DNA of 12,748 nt. Origin: Eubacteriales Family XIII. Incertae Sedis bacterium. Lineage in GTDB: Bacteria > Bacillota > Clostridia > Peptostreptococcales > Anaerovoracaceae. The stretch covers positions 1-12,748 of the forward strand of contig JAISEX010000258.1 in NCBI GenBank assembly GCA_031263875.1. Direction: 5' to 3'. Within the stretch, counting starts at the first letter, position 1. Each line of letters opens with the position of its first letter. Shown piece by piece: positions 5,424 through 12,725 of the stretch. The translations under genes were made by a program, and so were the position numbers. The notes beneath the pieces were generated by a model. It was not told the DNA's origin. It did not search any database and saw only the letters and a list, made by a program, of their open reading frames with translations.

Positions 5424-6040
5424 TAGCGTATCTCCTTTTTTCTGAATTTCTCAACAAACGTTTTCGCCGAACCGGGCGTCAGCCTCAGTCCCTCGGCCTC
5501 CATCACGGAGCGGGTCTGAGCGACGGCAGCGTCCAGATCGTCGTTGACTATCACGTAATCGTATTCCGGCAAATATTCTATCTCGCGCATCGCTTCGCCG
5601 AGCCGCCGGTCCACATCCTCCGCGGTTTCCGTCCCGCGCCGGACGATCCTCTCGCGCAGCGTTTCGAGCGACGGCGGCAAAACGAATATCAGGATCCCCT
5701 CGGGGAAGGTCGTTTTTACCTGCATGGCGCCCTGCACGTCTATCTCAAGGATCATATTGCGGCCCGCAAAGAGCGCGTCGATAACGGGCTGCTTCGGCGT
5801 TCCGTACTTGTTGCCGAACACGTCGGCGTACTCCAAAAGCCCGTCGTTTTCTATCAAGGCGTCAAACTCGCCGTTCGAGATAAAATAGTACGCCTCGCCT
5901 TCTCTTTCGTCCGACCGCGGACCGCGCGTCGTCACGGACACCGACACCGTGGAATCCGTTTCGATCCGCACCCTTTCGCAAATCGTCCCTTTGCCCGCTC
6001 CCGAAGGACCGGATATGATAAATAATTTACCTTTTTTCAT
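5423..6040 (-). CDS. gmk: Guanylate kinase
   Basis: This 205-residue guanylate kinase, of typical length, phosphorylates GMP to GDP with ATP in the cytosol, for GTP supply and salvage. The P-loop GPSGAGKGT is at 11-19. The GMP-binding segment follows with SVTTRGPRSDEREGEAYYF, about 34-53. Next come the conserved EYADVFGNKYGTP segment (about 70-82) and LEIDVQGA. The lid region carries RGTE with R-rich flanks, about 133-147. The start at 6040 has no obvious ribosome binding site, but a good promoter core lies immediately upstream (see 6050-6078), so a very short leader or leaderless transcript is possible. It lies 21 bp after yicC and is coupled to rpoZ. The usual remA gene between yicC and gmk is absent. 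Confidence 0.97.
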   Translation of the reverse strand: MKKGKLFIISGPSGAGKGTICERVRIETDSTVSVSVTTRGPRSDEREGEAYYFISNGEFDALIENDGLLEYADVFGNKYGTPKQPVIDALFAGRNMILEIDVQGAMQVKTTFPEGILIFVLPPSLETLRERIVRRGTETAEDVDRRLGEAMREIEYLPEYDYVIVNDDLDAAVAQTRSVMEAEGLRLTPGSAKTFVEKFRKKEIR

Positions 6041-6049
6041 ACAAATACT

Positions 6050-6078
6050 ATTATATAATATTTATTCGATATTTTGAA
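6050..6078 (-). promoter_or_regulatory. Possible internal promoter for gmk-rpoZ
   Basis: On the minus strand TTCAAA (6073-6078), a 17-nt AT-rich spacer and a perfect TATAAT (6050-6055) lie across the yicC stop. The -10 ends only 9 nt before the gmk ATG, so initiation here would leave a leader of a few bases. This fits the missing ribosome binding site. The AT-rich gap could also produce such a match by chance. Confidence 0.35.
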
Positions 6079-6964
6079 CCTGTTCGCGTATCTTTTCGAC
6101 CTCACTTTTTATTTCGAGCATCTCCGCGGTAATCTTCAGGTCGTTCGCCTTGGAGCCGATGGTGTTCGCCTCGCGGTTCATCTCCTGCATCAGAAAGTCG
6201 AGTTTCTTACCGGCGGGGCCCGTATCCTTCCCGCCGCGGCCCTCCGCAAGCGCCACCAATTGGTCGATATGACTGCGCAGCCGCACCGTTTCCTCGGTAA
6301 TATTGCACTTATCCGCCATCGCCGCCGTTTCGAGGGCTATCCGTGCGGTGAACAATTCGCTGTCAGGTTCTATGCTTGACAGATCGGCTATCCGCGCCCG
6401 CAGTTTTTCCGCGTAAACCGCCGAAAGCTCCGGCGCCCGTTCCTCGATAATTTTCAGCCGCTCCCCGATTATACCCGCGCGCATAACGATGTCCTCCGCG
6501 AGCTTTCCGCCTTCTGTTTCGCGCATGGCGTTCAGTTCCGCGCCGGCTTTCCGCACGGCTTCCTCGCAGACCCAGGCGACGGTATCCTCGTCGATATCCG
6601 CCGAAGACGTGACGAGGACGTCCGGCTGCGCGGCGAGAAATTCAAGCGTGATATTCCCCGCCGTGTCGAGCTCCTTCTCCAGCTCGCGCATCGCGCGGTA
6701 ATAGCCCTTCGCGACCGCGACGTCCGGGCGCACGCGCACCACGGCCTCATCGCCGCTCTCGATATCGACCTGCACCTCGATCTTCCCGCGCGAAACATAC
6801 GCGCGCAGCGCCTTCTTGACGCGTTCCTCCGCAAATTGGTACCGGCGCTGCATCCTCACGCTTATGTCCGCGTAGCGATGGTTCACCGTCTTCACCGACA
6901 CCGCCGCCCGCCACGCGCCCGCCTCCGCCGCTCCGCGCCCGTAGCCCGTCATGCTTTTTATCAT
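6062..6964 (-). CDS. yicC: YicC/YloC family endoribonuclease
   Basis: This 300-residue YicC-family protein is of near-standard length. The N-terminus has the diagnostic MTGYGRG (5-11), followed by SVKTVNHRYADISVR at about 23-37. The C-terminal DUF1732 part carries FLMQEMNREANTIGSKAND, about 257-275, and ends in EVEKIREQVQNIE. Family members E. coli YicC and B. subtilis YloC have been described as endoribonucleases acting on RNA turnover. The C-terminal acidic and basic residues of that motif are intact here. The ATG at 6964 has GAGGAG about 10 nt upstream. It heads the yicC-gmk-rpoZ run and is divergent from rqcH across the tandem-repeat spacer. No certain promoter was found in 6965-7098. Confidence 0.95.
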   Translation of the reverse strand: MIKSMTGYGRGAAEAGAWRAAVSVKTVNHRYADISVRMQRRYQFAEERVKKALRAYVSRGKIEVQVDIESGDEAVVRVRPDVAVAKGYYRAMRELEKELDTAGNITLEFLAAQPDVLVTSSADIDEDTVAWVCEEAVRKAGAELNAMRETEGGKLAEDIVMRAGIIGERLKIIEERAPELSAVYAEKLRARIADLSSIEPDSELFTARIALETAAMADKCNITEETVRLRSHIDQLVALAEGRGGKDTGPAGKKLDFLMQEMNREANTIGSKANDLKITAEMLEIKSEVEKIREQVQNIE

Positions 6965-7098
6965 CTTCTCTCGCTCCTCACATCATTCCTCTGCCAATTA
7001 AATGTCACGTCAAACCGGCACAGCAATACCTTTTCGCTCTCATATAGTGTATCATTATCTATAACACATTTCGACCGGGATTGCGTGCACTTATTCCG

Positions 7099-7361
7099 GT
7101 AACTGCTTGTCGGATGCGATTCGTGTAATCGTTACTCATGTAACTGCGTGTCGGTTACGAACCGTGTAATCGTTACTCGGGTAATTGCATGTTAGTTACA
7201 ATCAGCGTAATCGTTACTCGTGTAATTACGTGCCGGTTGCGATTCGTGTAATCGTACTCGTGTAATTGCGTGTCGGTTACGAACCGTGTAATCGTACTCA
7301 TGTAACTGCATATCAGTTACAATCAGCGTAATCGTTACTCGGGTCATTGCGTGTCGGTTGT
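7099..7361 (+). repeat. 41-bp tandem repeat array with three-unit higher-order period
   Basis: Six full units start at 7099, 7140, 7181, 7222, 7262 and 7302 (41, 41, 41, 40, 40, 41 bp), and a partial seventh starts at 7343. Each reads roughly GTAAYTGCGTGTCGGTTAC, then a variable 7 bp, then GTAATCGTTACTC. The variable segment cycles in threes: units 1 and 4 share GCGATTCGTG, units 2 and 5 ACGAACCGTG, units 3 and 6 ACAATCAGCG. The array therefore grew by duplicating a three-unit block. Each unit is rich in GTAA/TTAC dyads, including GTAATCGTTAC. It fills most of the yicC-rqcH divergent spacer and ends 31 bp before the rqcH start. An AT-rich -10-like stretch (TATTATATAAA) follows it at about 7362-7372. 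Confidence 0.9.
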
Positions 7362-7391
7362 TATTATATAAAAAGAAAGAAAGGTACACAC

Positions 7392-9011
7392 GTGGCGTTT
7401 GATAACTACGTAATGGGAGCCGTCACGCACGAGCTGAACGATAGGCTCGGCGGCGGCAAAATCGACCGGATATATCAGCCGTCGGCAAGCGATATTATAT
7501 TGGGCGTTAATGTGCCGCGTGAAAAAGAGCGGCGCGTTCTTCTCGTTTCCGCGAACAGCAGCCTGCCGCGGAGCTATCTTTCGAACCTCGCCGCCGCGAA
7601 CCCGCAGAGCCCGCCCGCGTTTTGCATGCTTCTGCGGAAACACCTTATCGGCGGCCGCATCACGGAAATTTGTGGGCCGCGCTCCGAGCGCATCCTGTTT
7701 GTCACCGTCGATACGCACAGCGAGCTCGGCGTGCCCGAAAAAAAGACGCTCGTCTTCGAGCTGATGGGCAAGCACAGCAATATCATTCTGGTGCGCGGTG
7801 AGGCCGCTCACGGCGGCGTTATTATCGACTCCGTCAAGCGCGTCTATCCCGACATGAGCCGCGTGCGCCAGACCCTGCCGGGATTGGAATACGAACTGCC
7901 GCCCGCTTCGAGCGGCATATCGCCCGTTATCAAAGAGGAACTCGCTTCCGGCCGGACGCAGCGGGAATTCGATAGCCTCGCGGAAGCGCACGATTACACG
8001 CCGCGCATCTGGCTTGACGAATCAGGCGCGATGAGGGATTTCCACGTCTTCCGGCTCGGAGTTTACGAGGGCCTTCCGTATCAAACCTTTGACAGCGTTT
8101 CGGAAATGCTTGAAACGTGGTTTGAGGGAAAGGAAACGGGGAACCGCATCCAGCAGAAATCCGCCGACCTGACGCAGGCGGTCAATACGCGGCTGAAAAA
8201 AGCCCTGCTGAAAAAACAGCGTCTGCTCGAGGATCTCGCCGCGGCGGAAAAGGCCGACGACTACCGGAAAAAAGGCGACCTTATCACGGCGAATATCTAT
8301 CGTCTGCACAAGGGCTTGGACAGCGCGCCGCTTGAAGATTACGCGACCGGCGAAGAAGTGACCGTCACGCTCGACCCGCTTCTTGCGCCCGCGCAGAACG
8401 CGCAGCGGTATTATAAAAAATACGCGAAGGCGAAGACGGCGAAAACCGCGAAACGCGGCCAGCTCACGATAACGCAGCGCGAGATCGACTATCTCGAATC
8501 GTACCAGCTATGGCTCGCCGACGCGAAGACGGATTCCGATCTGGACGAGCTCCGCGAGGAACTCGTCACGCTCAGTTATCTAAAACGGAAGAAACATTCG
8601 GCGCGTCCGTCATCTTCGTCCGCGAAAAAGCTGACCTACGATCTCGGCGGCGGCTTCACGGCGACCGTCGGAAAGAACAACCGCGAGAACGACGCGCTGA
8701 CGACGCGCATAGCAAAACCCTACGACCTGTGGCTGCACACGAAGGACATTCCGGGCTCGCACGTTATCCTGTCGGCGGAGCACGCCCCCGCCGCGGGACG
8801 GGACACGGATCCCGCCGCGGTCTACGGCGAAGACGCGATACGCACGGCCGCCGCCATCGCCGCCTATTACAGCAAAGCGCGCGGATCGGCCAACGTACCC
8901 GTCGATTACACCTACATCCGCCACGTAAAAAAACCTGCCGGCGCCAAGCTCGGCATGGTCATCTTCACCCATAATAAAACCCTCTATGCGGATCCCGCCC
9001 TACCGGGATAA
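7392..9011 (+). CDS. rqcH: Rqc2 homolog RqcH (NFACT family, ribosome quality control)
   Basis: This 539-residue protein has the start taken as GTG at 7392, because family N-termini begin xAFDNYV-like and AAAGG lies 7 nt upstream. An in-frame TTG at 7347 falls inside the tandem repeats. The NFACT-N domain occupies about 1-180, with PPAFCMLLRKHL at 74-85. A helical/coiled-coil middle follows (about 250-430, many Lys/Glu/Ala). The NFACT-R (DUF814) domain carries VGKNNRENDALT, WLHTKDIPGSHVILS and a final YTYIRHVKKPAGAK stretch. RqcH binds obstructed 50S-peptidyl-tRNA complexes and recruits tRNA-Ala to add poly-alanine tails. The B. subtilis D97-R98 pair needed for this reads E99-R100 here, a conservative change. 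It overlaps convergent rluD by 12 bp. Its partner gene ylmH (rqcP) is absent from its usual place in the sepF-divIVA cluster. Confidence 0.95.
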   Translation: MAFDNYVMGAVTHELNDRLGGGKIDRIYQPSASDIILGVNVPREKERRVLLVSANSSLPRSYLSNLAAANPQSPPAFCMLLRKHLIGGRITEICGPRSERILFVTVDTHSELGVPEKKTLVFELMGKHSNIILVRGEAAHGGVIIDSVKRVYPDMSRVRQTLPGLEYELPPASSGISPVIKEELASGRTQREFDSLAEAHDYTPRIWLDESGAMRDFHVFRLGVYEGLPYQTFDSVSEMLETWFEGKETGNRIQQKSADLTQAVNTRLKKALLKKQRLLEDLAAAEKADDYRKKGDLITANIYRLHKGLDSAPLEDYATGEEVTVTLDPLLAPAQNAQRYYKKYAKAKTAKTAKRGQLTITQREIDYLESYQLWLADAKTDSDLDELREELVTLSYLKRKKHSARPSSSSAKKLTYDLGGGFTATVGKNNRENDALTTRIAKPYDLWLHTKDIPGSHVILSAEHAPAAGRDTDPAAVYGEDAIRTAAAIAAYYSKARGSANVPVDYTYIRHVKKPAGAKLGMVIFTHNKTLYADPALPG

Positions 9012-9950
9012 TTTCTCCCGCATCAGGCGAAAATCCTCCGGCGGCTCCGCGGAAAATTCCACGTATTCGCCGCTCTGCGGATGCAAAAAACCGAGGGTCT
9101 GCGCGTGCAGGAACTGACCGTCGCCGTCCGCGGGCCCGTAGAGGTCGTCGCCCAGCACGGGATGGCCCGTGGACGCGAGGTGCACGCGTATCTGGTGCGT
9201 CCTGCCCGTTTCGAGCCGCAGTTCGAGCAGCGTATATTTTGAAAACCTCTCCAGCACGCGGTAATGCGTCACGGCCCGGCGCCCCTCGCCGCTTCGCGAA
9301 ACCTTCTGCCGCTTCCGGTTTGCGGGATCGCGCACGAGCGGAACGTCTATCGTCCCCTCATCTTCCGCGAACCCTCCCGCGACGAGAGCCACGTAGACGC
9401 GCGTTATGCTGTGTTCCGCAAGCTGGCGCGACAGCGAGGCGTGCGCGGCGTCATTCTTCGCGACCATTATCAGGCCGGACGTGTTCTTATCTATCCGGTG
9501 AACGATGCCGGGACGCAGTTTGCCGTTGATGGACGAAAGCGCGCCGCCCGCACCCTGCAAATGATGCAGCGCCGCGTTCACGAGCGTTCCCGTTTCGTTT
9601 CCGGGCGCGGGATGCACCACCATGCCCTTCGGCTTGTTGATAATTATCACATCGTCGTCCTCATAGACGATATCCAGCGCGATCGCCTCCGGAACCACGT
9701 CCACCGGTACGCGCTTATAGAGCTTCACCGCCGCCACGCTTCCGGAACGCACGCGGTATTTTTTACTCGTTTGAAGTTCGCCGTCAACGGACACCTCGCC
9801 GTTTTCGATCAGCATCTGCGCGCGGTTGCGGCTGATTTCGCCAATGCGGGATGCGAGGGCTGCGTCGAGCCGCGCCCCCTCGTCCGCCTCGGTAAATTCC
9901 GCCCTCAGCACATCGTATTCGTCGGTTTCAAAGAAAAGTTCGTCGCTCAT
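9000..9950 (-). CDS. rluD: RluA-family 23S rRNA pseudouridine synthase (RluD/YlyB-type)
   Basis: This 316-residue synthase is of normal length for RluD-type enzymes. An S4 RNA-binding domain covers about 24-75 (LDAALASRIGEISRNRAQMLI). The catalytic domain follows, with INKPKGMVVHPAPGN at 104-118 and the signature HRIDKNTSGL at 151-160, where D154 is the catalytic aspartate. GRTHQIRVHLASTGHPVLGD comes later, about 248-267. It isomerises uridines in 23S rRNA (RluD targets helix 69); the exact site is inferred from the family only. Its ATG overlaps the lspA stop (ATGA), so it is translationally coupled as the last gene of the yggS-to-rluD run. The 3' end overlaps rqcH by 12 bp, where CGGGA/TCCCG (9004-9020) forms a small stem. 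The pyrR gene that often follows is not here. Confidence 0.95.
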   Translation of the reverse strand: MSDELFFETDEYDVLRAEFTEADEGARLDAALASRIGEISRNRAQMLIENGEVSVDGELQTSKKYRVRSGSVAAVKLYKRVPVDVVPEAIALDIVYEDDDVIIINKPKGMVVHPAPGNETGTLVNAALHHLQGAGGALSSINGKLRPGIVHRIDKNTSGLIMVAKNDAAHASLSRQLAEHSITRVYVALVAGGFAEDEGTIDVPLVRDPANRKRQKVSRSGEGRRAVTHYRVLERFSKYTLLELRLETGRTHQIRVHLASTGHPVLGDDLYGPADGDGQFLHAQTLGFLHPQSGEYVEFSAEPPEDFRLMREKLSR

Positions 9951-10423
9951 TCGGTTTTATTATCATCGTGTTTCTGGAAGAACAGCAGATACGCTATCAT
10001 AATCGCGCATCCAACCGTCAGGCAGGAATCCGCGACGTTAAAGACGGGAAAACTGCCGACGCTGACAAAGTCGATAACGCTCCCGTACGCTATCCGGTCG
10101 ATGAGATTGCCGATGCCGCCGCCGAGCATCAGCGACAGCGTGACGAGCGGAAGCACGGAGCTGCGCCGTTTGAGCAGCACGCACAGCATAACCACGAGAA
10201 CGATTACGAGAACGGATTGCACGCCGACGAGTATCCACCGCCAGCTCATATCGTCGAACATGCTGAACGCCACGCCCTCGTTGCGCGTATAAAAGAATGA
10301 AATGAAATGATCGCCCGGCGGGTAACTCTGCCCGAGCGTCATATGCGTGATGACGATGAATTTGCTGACGCGGTCGAGAGCGACGGAAAGAAGGATCACG
10401 CCGACGACTATCGCTTTGCTCAT
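9947..10423 (-). CDS. lspA: Lipoprotein signal peptidase (signal peptidase II)
   Basis: This 158-residue membrane aspartyl protease cuts the signal peptide of lipid-modified prolipoproteins. The ATG at 10423 is preferred over an upstream TTG at 10447: it places LDRVSK at residues 16-21, the usual position near the N-terminus. Neither start has a clear ribosome binding site. Four hydrophobic segments are visible. Other motifs seen are YTRNEGVAFS (45-54), GGGIGNLIDR with catalytic D109, and FPVFNVADS with catalytic D132. It lies about 26 bp after divIVA and overlaps rluD by 4 bp. The lspA-rluD pair is conserved in Bacillota. Confidence 0.96.
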   Translation of the reverse strand: MSKAIVVGVILLSVALDRVSKFIVITHMTLGQSYPPGDHFISFFYTRNEGVAFSMFDDMSWRWILVGVQSVLVIVLVVMLCVLLKRRSSVLPLVTLSLMLGGGIGNLIDRIAYGSVIDFVSVGSFPVFNVADSCLTVGCAIMIAYLLFFQKHDDNKTE

Positions 10424-10449
10424 TTTTTTTGGTGAAGCCGGTGCCAAAA

Positions 10450-10986
10450 CTATTCTTTCGCGGTTTTTATGGTGCCGCCCTTTACGGGCATAATGCTGTC
10501 CGTAAAGAACCCCGCGCCCTGCGCAGCGGTGTCGATAATAAGATCCGAACTCAGATTTTCAAACCGGTCGAGCTCGTTTTGCAGCAGATTCTTGTACCGG
10601 AGCTTGAACTGCTCCCACCGGCGTTCCATCGCCACGGCCTCGTCCGTAATGCGTTCGACGGACTCGCGCGCCTCCCGCTGTATCCTGTCGGCGTCGAGTT
10701 CGGCGTTTTTCAGCACGATATCCGCCCGCTTTTCGGCACTCGTCGAAATATCGGTCATCAGCGCCTTGGCCGATTCGAGCGTGCCCGCAAGCGCGCTTTC
10801 GGTTTCCCGGTAATGCGCGATCTCCTCCGTCAGTTCCTCGTTCCGCTCCCGCAGCGTTTTGATCTCGTGGAGCAGTTTGTCGACGTCGAGCGTAATAAGG
10901 TCGAGAAACTTATCGACCTCGTCTTCCTTATATCCTCTGACGCCGCGCGTAAACGTCCTGTCCTGTATTTCAGCCGGGGTTATCAT
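10450..10986 (-). CDS. divIVA: DivIVA cell-pole/septum scaffold protein
   Basis: This 178-residue protein is a normal size for Bacillota DivIVA. The N-terminal membrane-binding domain has TFTRGVRGYKEDEVDKFLD at 11-29. A long coiled coil with regular Leu/Ile/Val heptads follows, from about 30 to 155, and the tail is short and flexible. DivIVA senses negative membrane curvature and marks septa and poles for division and cell-wall partners. B. subtilis F17, whose side chain inserts into the membrane next to R18, corresponds to V16-R17 here; the basic residue is kept. The start at 10986 has only a weak AGGG. It follows sepF by 26 bp, with no ylmG or ylmH between, and is followed by lspA. Confidence 0.95.
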   Translation of the reverse strand: MITPAEIQDRTFTRGVRGYKEDEVDKFLDLITLDVDKLLHEIKTLRERNEELTEEIAHYRETESALAGTLESAKALMTDISTSAEKRADIVLKNAELDADRIQREARESVERITDEAVAMERRWEQFKLRYKNLLQNELDRFENLSSDLIIDTAAQGAGFFTDSIMPVKGGTIKTAKE

Positions 10987-11012
10987 AAATACGCCCTACA
11001 TCTCACCGGAAC

Positions 11013-11606
11013 TTACATCTTCCACGGACTGCTGTCGCCGCTGCCGAACGTCATGCCGTTCGACGGCGTGGTGTTCGTAGTCACGTCGACGTTCTCCGGC
11101 AGAAACACGAAGATGTTGTTCGCGATCTTCTGCAGATCCCCGCCGAGGGCATACGTAGCGCCGCTGAGGAAATTGAATATCTTCTGCGCGGTCTTCGTCT
11201 CGATTTTCTCGAGATTGACGATCACGGGTTTTCTCGATTTGAGGCTGTCCACGAGCTTCGGGCACATATTGAAATCCTGCGGCTCGATGACCATAATGTT
11301 GAATTTCGTCGTCAGTTCGACAAGCCGCTGCTGCCCGTAATTCGCGTTCGGGATCGGTATAACGTTTTCCGTCCGCTGACGGATCGGCTGACGCTGCTGA
11401 TATTGTTGATGCTGCTGCTGAGGCGGCGGCGTGTAGCGCGACTTCGGCGGCGTATCCCAAATGGTATCGCGGTCGAGCGAATCGTTCTCGTCCTCGTATT
11501 CCGGCTGACGGTAATCCTGCCGCTGATAATTATCATCGAAGTATTCGTCTTCGTATTCTTCTTCTATGCCTACAAGCGTCCTGATCTTTCCGAGTAAGCC
11601 TGCCAT
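11013..11606 (-). CDS. sepF: SepF cell division protein
   Basis: This 197-residue protein anchors and aligns FtsZ filaments at the membrane and is conserved in Gram-positive bacteria. The N-terminal amphipathic membrane anchor is MAGLLGKIRTLVGI (1-14). A long acidic, Tyr- and Gln-rich disordered linker follows (15-80, with runs such as PPPQQQHQQYQQRQ). The conserved SepF core (about 82-170) contains PQDFNMCPKLVDSLKSRKPV, VNLEKIE and FNFLSGATYALGG. The Gln/Pro linker makes it somewhat longer than the ~150-residue B. subtilis protein. The ATG at 11606 has GAGGT 5 nt upstream. The 150-bp gap to yggS shows no gene and no clear promoter or terminator, so co-transcription with yggS is likely. Confidence 0.95.
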   Translation of the reverse strand: MAGLLGKIRTLVGIEEEYEDEYFDDNYQRQDYRQPEYEDENDSLDRDTIWDTPPKSRYTPPPQQQHQQYQQRQPIRQRTENVIPIPNANYGQQRLVELTTKFNIMVIEPQDFNMCPKLVDSLKSRKPVIVNLEKIETKTAQKIFNFLSGATYALGGDLQKIANNIFVFLPENVDVTTNTTPSNGMTFGSGDSSPWKM

Positions 11607-11756
11607 GTTTTACCTCATTTCTGCTAACGCATTAGGATGTGATGCCGTTCCGCAGCCCCGCCGCGGTAAGTGTACCTTCGCCTCGCGAAACAAATTCCCT
11701 CTGAAAAATGTTTCCGCGATAATTTTTTCGGTTTTCGGTTTGCCGCGAAACGTGCC

Positions 11757-12473
11757 TTACGCCGGTACCCTTCGTGCTCCGAAGATACCCGTTCCGACCC
11801 TGACGAGATTCGCGCCTTCCTCGATCGCAACTTCGTAATCGTGCGTCATGCCCATCGAGAGCCATTCCATCCGGATCCGCTCATCCTGCCGCGACGCGAT
11901 ATCGTCGAACAGCGCTTTGACCGAGCGAAAAACCTCGCGGACGTCATCGGGATCATCCGCCGCGGGCGCGATGCACATAAGCCCCTTGACCCTGACATTC
12001 GCGCAGCGTTCCGCGATAGCCGTGACAAGCAGGGAAGCCTCGTCCGAAGTTACCCCGAATTTGCTTTCCTCCCGGGCCGCGTTCACCTGGATCAACACGT
12101 CCGCCCGCTCGCCCGCCTCGCCGAACTTCCGGTCGATTTCCTCCGCAAGCCGCAGACTGTCGACCGAGTGTATCAAACTCGTTTTACCTACTATGTATTT
12201 TACCTTATTACGCTGAAGATGTCCAATAAAATGGAAATTCGTCACTTGATTTTCAATTGACCCCATTACCTCATCATATTTCGCCTCCAGCTCCTGCACT
12301 TTATTCTCGCCCAGATCGCAAATCCCCGCGGCCACCGCCTCGAGCATCTCGGCCGGCGTGCGCGTTTTCGTCACCGCGATAAGCGTGATATCGGCGGCAG
12401 TCCGGCCGCTCCGCAGCGCCGCCCGCGCCATCCGTTCCCTGACAGTTTGTATATTTTCAGCAATACTGCTCAT
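11757..12473 (-). CDS. yggS: YggS/PLPBP family pyridoxal phosphate homeostasis protein
   Basis: This 238-residue protein is of standard length and binds pyridoxal 5'-phosphate (PLP) as an alanine-racemase-like TIM barrel without known catalysis; it keeps B6 and amino-acid pools in balance. The PLP lysine is K36 in LIAVTKTRTP. Other family motifs are LGENKVQELEAKY, FHFIGHLQRNK, IHSVDSLRLA, QVNAAREESKFG, MCIAPA and the phosphate-binding LSMGMTHDYEVAI, ending with VRVGTGIFG. The ATG at 12473 is chosen because GAGGT precedes it by 5 nt and it opens MSSIAENI, a typical N-terminus. An upstream in-frame start at 12536 would lie in the promoter. It leads the yggS-sepF-divIVA-lspA-rluD run, as ylmE does in B. 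subtilis. Confidence 0.96.
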   Translation of the reverse strand: MSSIAENIQTVRERMARAALRSGRTAADITLIAVTKTRTPAEMLEAVAAGICDLGENKVQELEAKYDEVMGSIENQVTNFHFIGHLQRNKVKYIVGKTSLIHSVDSLRLAEEIDRKFGEAGERADVLIQVNAAREESKFGVTSDEASLLVTAIAERCANVRVKGLMCIAPAADDPDDVREVFRSVKALFDDIASRQDERIRMEWLSMGMTHDYEVAIEEGANLVRVGTGIFGARRVPA

Positions 12474-12507
12474 GCCGTACCTCTTTCCATTTCTCTTTTC
12501 CTTTTCT

Positions 12508-12536
12508 ATTATAATACCCGCGCCCCGTTCCCTCAA
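12508..12536 (-). promoter_or_regulatory. Sigma-A promoter of the yggS-sepF-divIVA-lspA-rluD run
   Basis: On the minus strand TTGAGG (12531-12536), a 17-nt GC-rich spacer and a perfect TATAAT (12508-12513) lie 35 nt upstream of the yggS start. No other convincing promoter was found further down the run, so this one may serve all five genes. Confidence 0.7.
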
Positions 12537-12580
12537 CCGGGAGAAGGAGATTTATGCGGTTTGTCTACCGAGCGCTTGTC

Positions 12581-12725
12581 TGTCATTGCGGGCAGCGAGC
12601 GTAGCGAGCCAGACCCGCAATCCCCTGGATCAGAGAATCTTACGCGTGCCATACCGTCAGAGCGCGCGTGAGGAACGGGCAAAGCGCGTCGGTCACCCGC
12701 GAGGAGCAAAGTGACAAAGCAATCT
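12581..12725. repeat. Interspersed ATTGCGGG-type repeat (MITE/REP-like)
   Basis: TGTCATTGCGGG (12581-12592) pairs with CCCGCAATCCC (12614-12624) through an 8-bp stem, enclosing a GCGAGC/GCTCGC-type inner dyad written as GCGAGCGTAGCGAGC. At the other end 12699-12725 reads GCGAGGAGCAAAG...AAGCAATCT, a pattern commonly seen in intergenic repeats of many bacteria and often mistranslated as small ORFs. The hairpin half is shared with 946-967. The minus-strand frame across 12533-12748 is a by-product of this repeat. No gene is supported in 12537-12748. Confidence 0.65.

Noticed and set aside
7099..7361. CRISPR array
   Set aside because: The units are contiguous 41-bp copies with no unique spacers between conserved repeats, variation follows a three-unit cycle, and no cas genes are present.
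7192..7389. 65-codon minus-strand ORF through the tandem array
   Set aside because: It is a repetitive translation of the 41-bp satellite with no ribosome binding site; unit lengths of 40 and 41 break the frame.
7347..7391. Upstream in-frame TTG start for rqcH
   Set aside because: It lies in the tandem repeat, has no ribosome binding site, and adds residues not expected before the conserved N-terminus. GTG at 7392 fits better.
10424..10447. Upstream TTG start for lspA
   Set aside because: It adds eight residues before the usual N-terminus and has no ribosome binding site. ATG at 10423 puts LDRxSK at the expected position.
10429..11340. Long plus-strand frame antisense to divIVA and sepF
   Set aside because: It is a shadow frame across two well-supported genes, with no start signal or family features.
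12474..12536. Upstream in-frame start for yggS
   Set aside because: The extension would run through the promoter -10 region. ATG at 12473 has a proper ribosome binding site.
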